Position numbers and translations under genes: made by a program. A stretch of DNA of 64,000 bases. It comes from Erythroxylum novogranatense. Taxonomy: Eukaryota > Streptophyta > Magnoliopsida > Malpighiales > Erythroxylaceae. The stretch spans positions 13,085,460-13,149,459 of the forward strand of contig CM057233.1 of the NCBI GenBank assembly GCA_029891385.1, given 5' to 3'. Positions 59,285 through 64,000 of this stretch are shown piece by piece (position 1 is the first letter of the stretch; every line of letters begins with the position of its first letter). The notes under the pieces were generated by a model. It searched no databases and was not told the DNA's origin. It was given only the letters and a program-made list of their open reading frames with translations.

Positions 59285-59512
59285 TCCTCATCGCGACGCA
59301 CAGACGCTCGTTGCGACGTGCGGGAGTCGTTCGCCGCGACGTACAGACGCTCGCCGCGACGAACACTTCCTTCGGGCTCGCCGCGATGTGAGGGAGAGGG
59401 CTCGCCACGGCGTCAATGTTTCACGCTCGCCGCGACGTCCCCACCTTACTCGTCGCGACGTCTAAGCAATTTCCACGTCGCGACGTCTAAATATTTATTC
59501 ATCGCGACGTGC
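59285..59512 (-). repeat. CGTCGCGACG-type array, LARD-G 5' LTR
   Basis: About ten copies of the palindrome or variants with one or two changes, in the predicted first intron. Confidence 0.92.
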
Positions 59513-60471
59513 GACCCTGGTTCGTCTTCTCTGATTTCCTTTTCCTCTTTCTCTCTCTAAAGTCCAGTATTAACTCAACTTAAACACTCAAATCTCTAAC
59601 AATTAACCCCATGCATGCTTCAAACACAATAATAAACAACATGAAATCATATACTTACCAAATCAAACTCAAAACCTTCGAATCTCAGAAAATCCCTAAA
59701 CCTTAACATCAACGGTTTAGCTCCCATAGCCATACCAAAACATCATCTTCCTTAGGGTTTAGGCTGGGATTTGCACAAGGAAGAAGAAGCAAACAACAAG
59801 CCAACGATCAATCGCACAAGGAGGAAGAACGGAGGATCGATCGCTGGAGGAGAAACAAAACAGTCATGCCCTAAGAGGAAGGGAAAGAGAATTTTTCCTT
59901 CTTCAATTGAAATCTAAAGCATTTATAGGTTAATCACTTAAACCTCTAGACTTTATCCTCAAATCTCTCTCTTTTCACTTTCATTTCCGGTCCAATTCAT
60001 CTCCAAATTACAATGGCTCGTCATATTACTTCTTAAAATCATATTTCTAAATTTTCGTAGCCATTGGACAATTATTTCGGTCCTATTCAGTCAATCGGTC
60101 CGCCACTCGGAGAATTTTCGGTACGGACATTTTCTCCCAAATTTTCAGAAACATGTCTAAAGTTCACAATCAATTGACGATCACTCTAGTACAGTTCCAA
60201 ATCCACCATTCACACCCAATTATTCCATAATTCCCAAGATATCATAATCCAATCTAATTATCTCACACATTCATAGTTCAAATCATTTACAAAATCAAAT
60301 GCCGGAAAAAGTCACGAATGCATGTACCTATATGTGCATGTGTCAAATGACTCAATCCTCTACAATCAGAGGCCAAATAAATGTTCACATCAGAAATATG
60401 AAATGCAAATTACTAGCCTGACCAAATTGACCCATATACCCTTCCCATTGGGGTCGGGATGTTACACACGT

Positions 60472-61787
60472 GCACGTCGACGTATAGTATAGCCTTCTCC
60501 CGGCTGCCCGCTTGAGGCAACGAGATCCTTGAGAAATCGGACTCGGATAGTTTACGATAAACTTCGGTTTATTCGTTGTATTCTACAGAACTCTCGAGCC
60601 ATGTGTTGTGCATTGCATATGTGGTTTGTCATTCCATTTATGGATTGTCAAGTTGATGCATTCATGTTTAGCAACCTATGGGTTTATGGCTGAAAGCCTA
60701 AAAATCATACGTTTTGCAATTGTGATTTGACATACAGCAAGAGCGGAATTTTTAGAAAATGTGCTTTACGGATTTCAAAGAAATGTTTTTTTTTCTAAGA
60801 CCAGAGAAGGAAAAAGATTTCAAGGGTTTTGCTTATCTATTCGTTTTATAAACATATTATCCACGAGCTTTGTGCTCACCCCCTTTCATCCCCATCTCCA
60901 GGTTTTCGAGCGGGAGATCGGATGAAAGAATGTCAAGACGTGTTATTCGATTTTGTATCGTTTGTATTTTGTAAAAAATGGGATTTTTGTATCGGTTTGT
61001 ATAAGACTAGTTTTGTCAATTATTGTATTACAAGTATTATTATGGGATTGTATTATGAATTCTGGACGCGTGTATTGATTTAAGTTATGAATGGGATCTG
61101 GATATAGAGATGATTGATTATTGGGTTTGAATTTGATTTATGAATTTTGTATAAAGATCTGGATTATGACCTTATGTATAATGATTATGGTATGTATATG
61201 GAATTAAGGAATTAATAGGAATTGGATTTGTATAATGTGTGTTGGATATGGACATGTAGATATAGGATTGCGTTTGTTGTGTTGGATTCCGGACGGGGAG
61301 TCCGATGATACGGGTTATATTGTGAGAGATATAGAAGTGTATTTTGTACACTTTGCAGGTTTTGGGTTTAATAGAAGGCAGTCGTTATGCTGCCAAAATT
61401 TTGGTGAAATGGGTATAAGAATGAGAATTGAGATTTATTTGAGTGCATAAGAAAATGATTATGAATTGATAAATTGATTAAAGAAGGTGGAAGAAATGAA
61501 AAAGAAAGGAATGGGGAAAGAAAAAGAAGAAAAAAAAATTTATACCGGTTTCGGATTAGATAAGTCTTAGGGTTTCCAACGCAACGCGACAGTGATTCCT
61601 ACAATATTTGTTCACGGATGTCAAATAAATTGGTTTTGTTCGATTTGAGTCGATGTTTGATTCGCTTATGATTATGCTTAAGCCTTGTGTTCCTTGATTC
61701 GATTCGATTTGCTTTCATATTGGTTCATATTCGTATTCGTTTTCCCTTTCTCCGGTTGGGATCTGGTTTCTGGATCGGGTCCCAACA
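60472..61787 (+). repeat. LTR fragment (element F), part right of LARD-G
   Basis: Continues 50604-51212 after the nested LARD-G and ends GGGTCCCAACA at 61787, just before a primer site. It holds an acceptor-like CCATCTCCAG at 60,892-60,901 and small hairpins GGCT-GAA-AGCC (60688-60698) and GAGC-TTTGT-GCTC (60,865-60,877), the same kinds of parts as in the LARD LTRs. Confidence 0.65.
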
Positions 61788-61791
61788 TTTG

Positions 61792-61804
61792 TGGTATCAG
61801 AGCC
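61792..61804 (+). other. Element F primer-binding site
   Basis: Perfect TGGTATCAGAGCC, four bases after the LTR end. It is followed by CAGTAATATGATCTTACTTG, similar to the leaders of LARD-A and LARD-G. Confidence 0.88.
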
Positions 61805-62029
61805 CAGTAATATGATCTTACTTGGGCGTATGTGTATGAGTAAGAAATGGATAAGAGTTTGTGAGGATAAGATTGATCTTGTGAGAATGTGAGCATGATG
61901 TGTTTGTCTTTCATGAATTATTTGACGAATCTAAATGATTGTTTGATTGAGGTGATGAGTTATATGATTGAATTAGTGAGAGTGTGATATTGATGTGAAT
62001 AAGTGTTCATGAATTATTCGAGGAATAAC
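61805..62029 (+). other. Start of element F interior, cut by element E
   Basis: About 225 bp of non-coding leader before the LTR of element E begins at 62030. Confidence 0.6.
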
Positions 62030-63211
62030 TGTAGCACCCCACTCCCGACAAGACCCGAACCCGATATCCATGGTGATATCCGAGCCCGTGACCCGCGAGG
62101 GTGGCGTACTAGAACATTCATTACCTTATTAACCAACAATCGTATGACATTTTTTTTCTTTCAAAAACATTAGAGTGCGCAAAAAATCACTGACTTGGCC
62201 CAATTATAACAAAACACTTTCAACTATAAAACCATTTCACTGATAAAACAATTTCAATCATTATTAGCACTCATTAGTGCTCAGTCACTCTATACAATTA
62301 CAGGTAAACAATTGGGCCTACTAAATACCAAATTAATACACTAATGCAGATACGGACGACACTGATCCCGACCCGATACTGCTCTTGCTAGCGAGAGACG
62401 ACTCCGCGTGTCCAACGGGTACTCTCCATTTCTTGAAAAATAGATGCAATGTTGGGTGAGTTTGCTAACTCAGTGAGAAACCATCATCGATGGTTCGCCC
62501 AACTCATGCATATCCACACAATCACACAATATTGTATATATATCATAAACAAGAAATCACAGCACTCACTTTCACATTTGATAAGGCAATAAACCTTTCA
62601 CATAATTCACATTAAACATTCATTTATGCAAAGTGTATGTGACTCTTTCATTTTCTTTCGTTGTTGTGACCGTATACCGAGCTCATATACGTTGAGCCAT
62701 CGTTTCAAACATCGGGCTTAAAGCCCCAAACGCTGGGCATAGTTCTCGACCATCGAGCCGAGGCTCGAATACGTTAGCACGAGGCCTGTATGCGTTGAGC
62801 TTAAAGCTCTAAAATCAGTGGCGACACCGGTCATAACTGCCATTATCTGATCATTTACTATGCATGAATGCACATGTCATTTTCCTATTTCCAATTATCA
62901 CATTTCTATTTCTAATTCCAATTAATTACTATTTCCGATCATTTTCCAATGTTCTCGGACTTTCAATCCGGTATTTCATTCCCATGCATTTACCTTTCGT
63001 TTCACTATCACATTTACAATCCAATTAACTAATGCATTCACACGCACTTATTCTCATTTGCACTTCAATATCACAATCCAATATTTCGAACACCCATGGT
63101 CCGAAATCAATCAAATCAATCAATCACATATATCCATCCTTACTTCCTCATGGCAATCAATGCATATAATTAATAAACACATAAGGTTGAGAAACCAACT
63201 AGGTTACTCAC

Positions 63212-63273
63212 CTATTACTCCGAAGCTAATGCCGGAAGTTTTACTGTCGATCCGACGACGCCCACTTGAGCCT
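63212..63273 (-). other. Candidate conserved mini-exon, element E
   Basis: 62 bp between CTTATAG and AATAG|GTGAGT on the minus strand, with arms ACTTCC and GGAGT. It shares few other bases with the LARD-A block, so border conservation stands out. Confidence 0.55.
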
Positions 63274-63670
63274 CTATAAGAAACAGAGAAAGAACGAGTC
63301 ATTACAGATGCAATTTGTGCACATGTAGGTGAAATATGCATGTTCATGAATTTTCCGCCCTAAATCCAAATTTCCCATAACAAAATCCGCCTAAAATTAG
63401 AAACCTATTGGCCGACGGCATGCAATTCGGACCTCTATAGGTCCCCAATTAAACAAAAAAAAGGATTAAAGGCTCCGCTACGGGACCACGCCAATTTCCG
63501 TCCAAAATTCCCAATTTCTCACAAATGAAATTAAATGTTCAACGAATCCGATGCCTCAAGAATCAGGTCAATCGGACGCCGGACGTAAAAGAAATTGACA
63601 AAAGAAGCATGAAATCCCAAATTATCAATTAAAAGAAAATAATAATAATAAAAAAATTAAGATCAGCCTC

Positions 63671-63786
63671 GCTGGGCGACGCCTCGCCCAGCGGGCTGAC
63701 TTCATCAGCCTCGTCGCTAGGGCGAGGCGTCGCCCTAGAGACGCGGCCCTTGTAAGCCTCGTCACTAGGGCGAGGCGTCGCCCTAG
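63671..63786 (-). repeat. Three perfect GC-rich hairpins in the predicted first intron of element E
   Basis: 63671-63692: arms GCTGGGCGA and TCGCCCAGC, loop CGCC. 63717-63738 and 63765-63786: arms CTAGGGCGA and TCGCCCTAG, loop GGCG. Each has a 9-bp perfect stem. They occupy the place held by CGTCGCGACGAG arrays in the other families. Confidence 0.95.
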
Positions 63787-64000
63787 TAACCAAGCGTGTC
63801 CATTTTATTTTTTTTTTTTCTGATTTTCAATCCAATTTTCAACACCCATAATTCATTGCACACACTTCATAAAATTTCCAACTATATCTCGTTGGAAAGC
63901 TCAGGAAACCCTCTACAATTCTCAAGAAGACCATAAAAATCAATTTCACCCTTAAGGGTGTCAAAAATCCCTTCAAAGCTACTGCCTACTCAAATCCCAT

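Larger units (their letters stand above)
51213..60466 (-). mobile_element. LARD-G: complete non-coding LTR retrotransposon, minus strand
   Basis: 9254 bp with an exact CACGT duplication (51208-51212 and 60467-60471). LTRs 51213-54082 (2870 bp, the element's 3' LTR) and 57529-60466 (2938 bp, its 5' LTR) end in TGTAACATCC on the minus strand. Interior 54083-57528 (3446 bp) is non-coding. It has the same primer-site and polypurine arrangement as LARD-A and a matching leader, so both belong to one clan. Clear sequence differences from LARD-A make it a separate family. Confidence 0.93.
57529..60466 (-). repeat. LARD-G 5' LTR
   Basis: 2938 bp, near-identical to the 3' LTR. Minus-strand order: TATA 59919-59929, donor (exon side ends 59659), array 59285-59512, mini-exon 58703-58641, dyad 57938-57901, acceptor (intron ends 57876). 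Confidence 0.93.
62030..64000 (-). repeat. LTR of element E (LARD clan), minus strand, runs off the window
   Basis: Starts TGTAGCACCCCACTCCC on the plus strand, the same kind of end as LARD-G (TGTAACACCCCACACCC). The minus strand contains the dyad (62495-62479), hairpins, a mini-exon (63273-63212) and GC-rich palindromes (63671-63786). The element's other parts are outside the window. Confidence 0.85.

Overview
This is a plant nuclear window (most likely a eudicot). It is AT-rich, has no prokaryotic features, and is built almost entirely of transposable elements. I see no ordinary host gene that I can support. All coding potential belongs to retroelements (Ty1/copia, Ty3/gypsy of Athila type, L1-type LINE) and to one PIF/Harbinger-type DNA transposon.

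Layout. 1-5559: AT-rich intergenic DNA with microsatellites. 5560-6054: remnant of a LINE first ORF, split by a Ty1/copia element (6055-34264, target duplication AGTGC). The copia element was itself split twice. First, a large non-coding LTR element, here LARD-A (6456-27259, about 3.3-3.4 kb LTRs, duplication GGAGG/GGAGA), entered its gag. Second, a solo LTR of a related family (29875-32869, duplication CAAGA/CAATA) entered its reverse transcriptase. LARD-A's 5' LTR was then split by a nearly intact Athila-type Ty3/gypsy element (9523-20073, duplication ATTTT). The stack is therefore LINE < copia < LARD-A < Athila. 34265-41010: more LINE remnant (second ORF at 39.8-41.0 kb) around a heavily decayed minus-strand Athila-type pol (36.1-39.4 kb). 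41.0-45.8 kb: non-coding repeats including a decayed LARD-type LTR (about 41.47-44.65 kb). 46.1-50.6 kb: a PIF/Harbinger-type element with a broken transposase, an intact Myb/SANT-like gene and a third intact gene (RNase-H1/viroplasmin-type N-terminal domain plus C-terminal membrane segment). 50.6-61.8 kb: an LTR of a further element, split by a complete minus-strand LARD (LARD-G, 51213-60466, duplication CACGT). 62030-64000: start of one more minus-strand LTR of the same clan.

How the parts work together. The Athila element supplies gag, protease, reverse transcriptase, RNase H and integrase (now with stops and frameshifts). The LARDs code for nothing recognisable. They carry a primer-binding site of tRNA-Met type, a polypurine tract and a chromovirus-like 3' internal end, so they would depend on proteins from an autonomous relative.

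The strongest unexplained signal is inside the LARD-type LTRs. Diverged families share the same layout: TATA box, exon ending at GTAAGT, intron with GC-rich palindromic repeats, a 62-67 bp mini-exon ending at GTGAGT, a second intron carrying a string of short hairpins, then an acceptor preceded by a conserved perfect dyad. This looks like a conserved, spliced, structured RNA leader encoded wholly within LTRs. All splicing and RNA-structure statements are inference from sequence.
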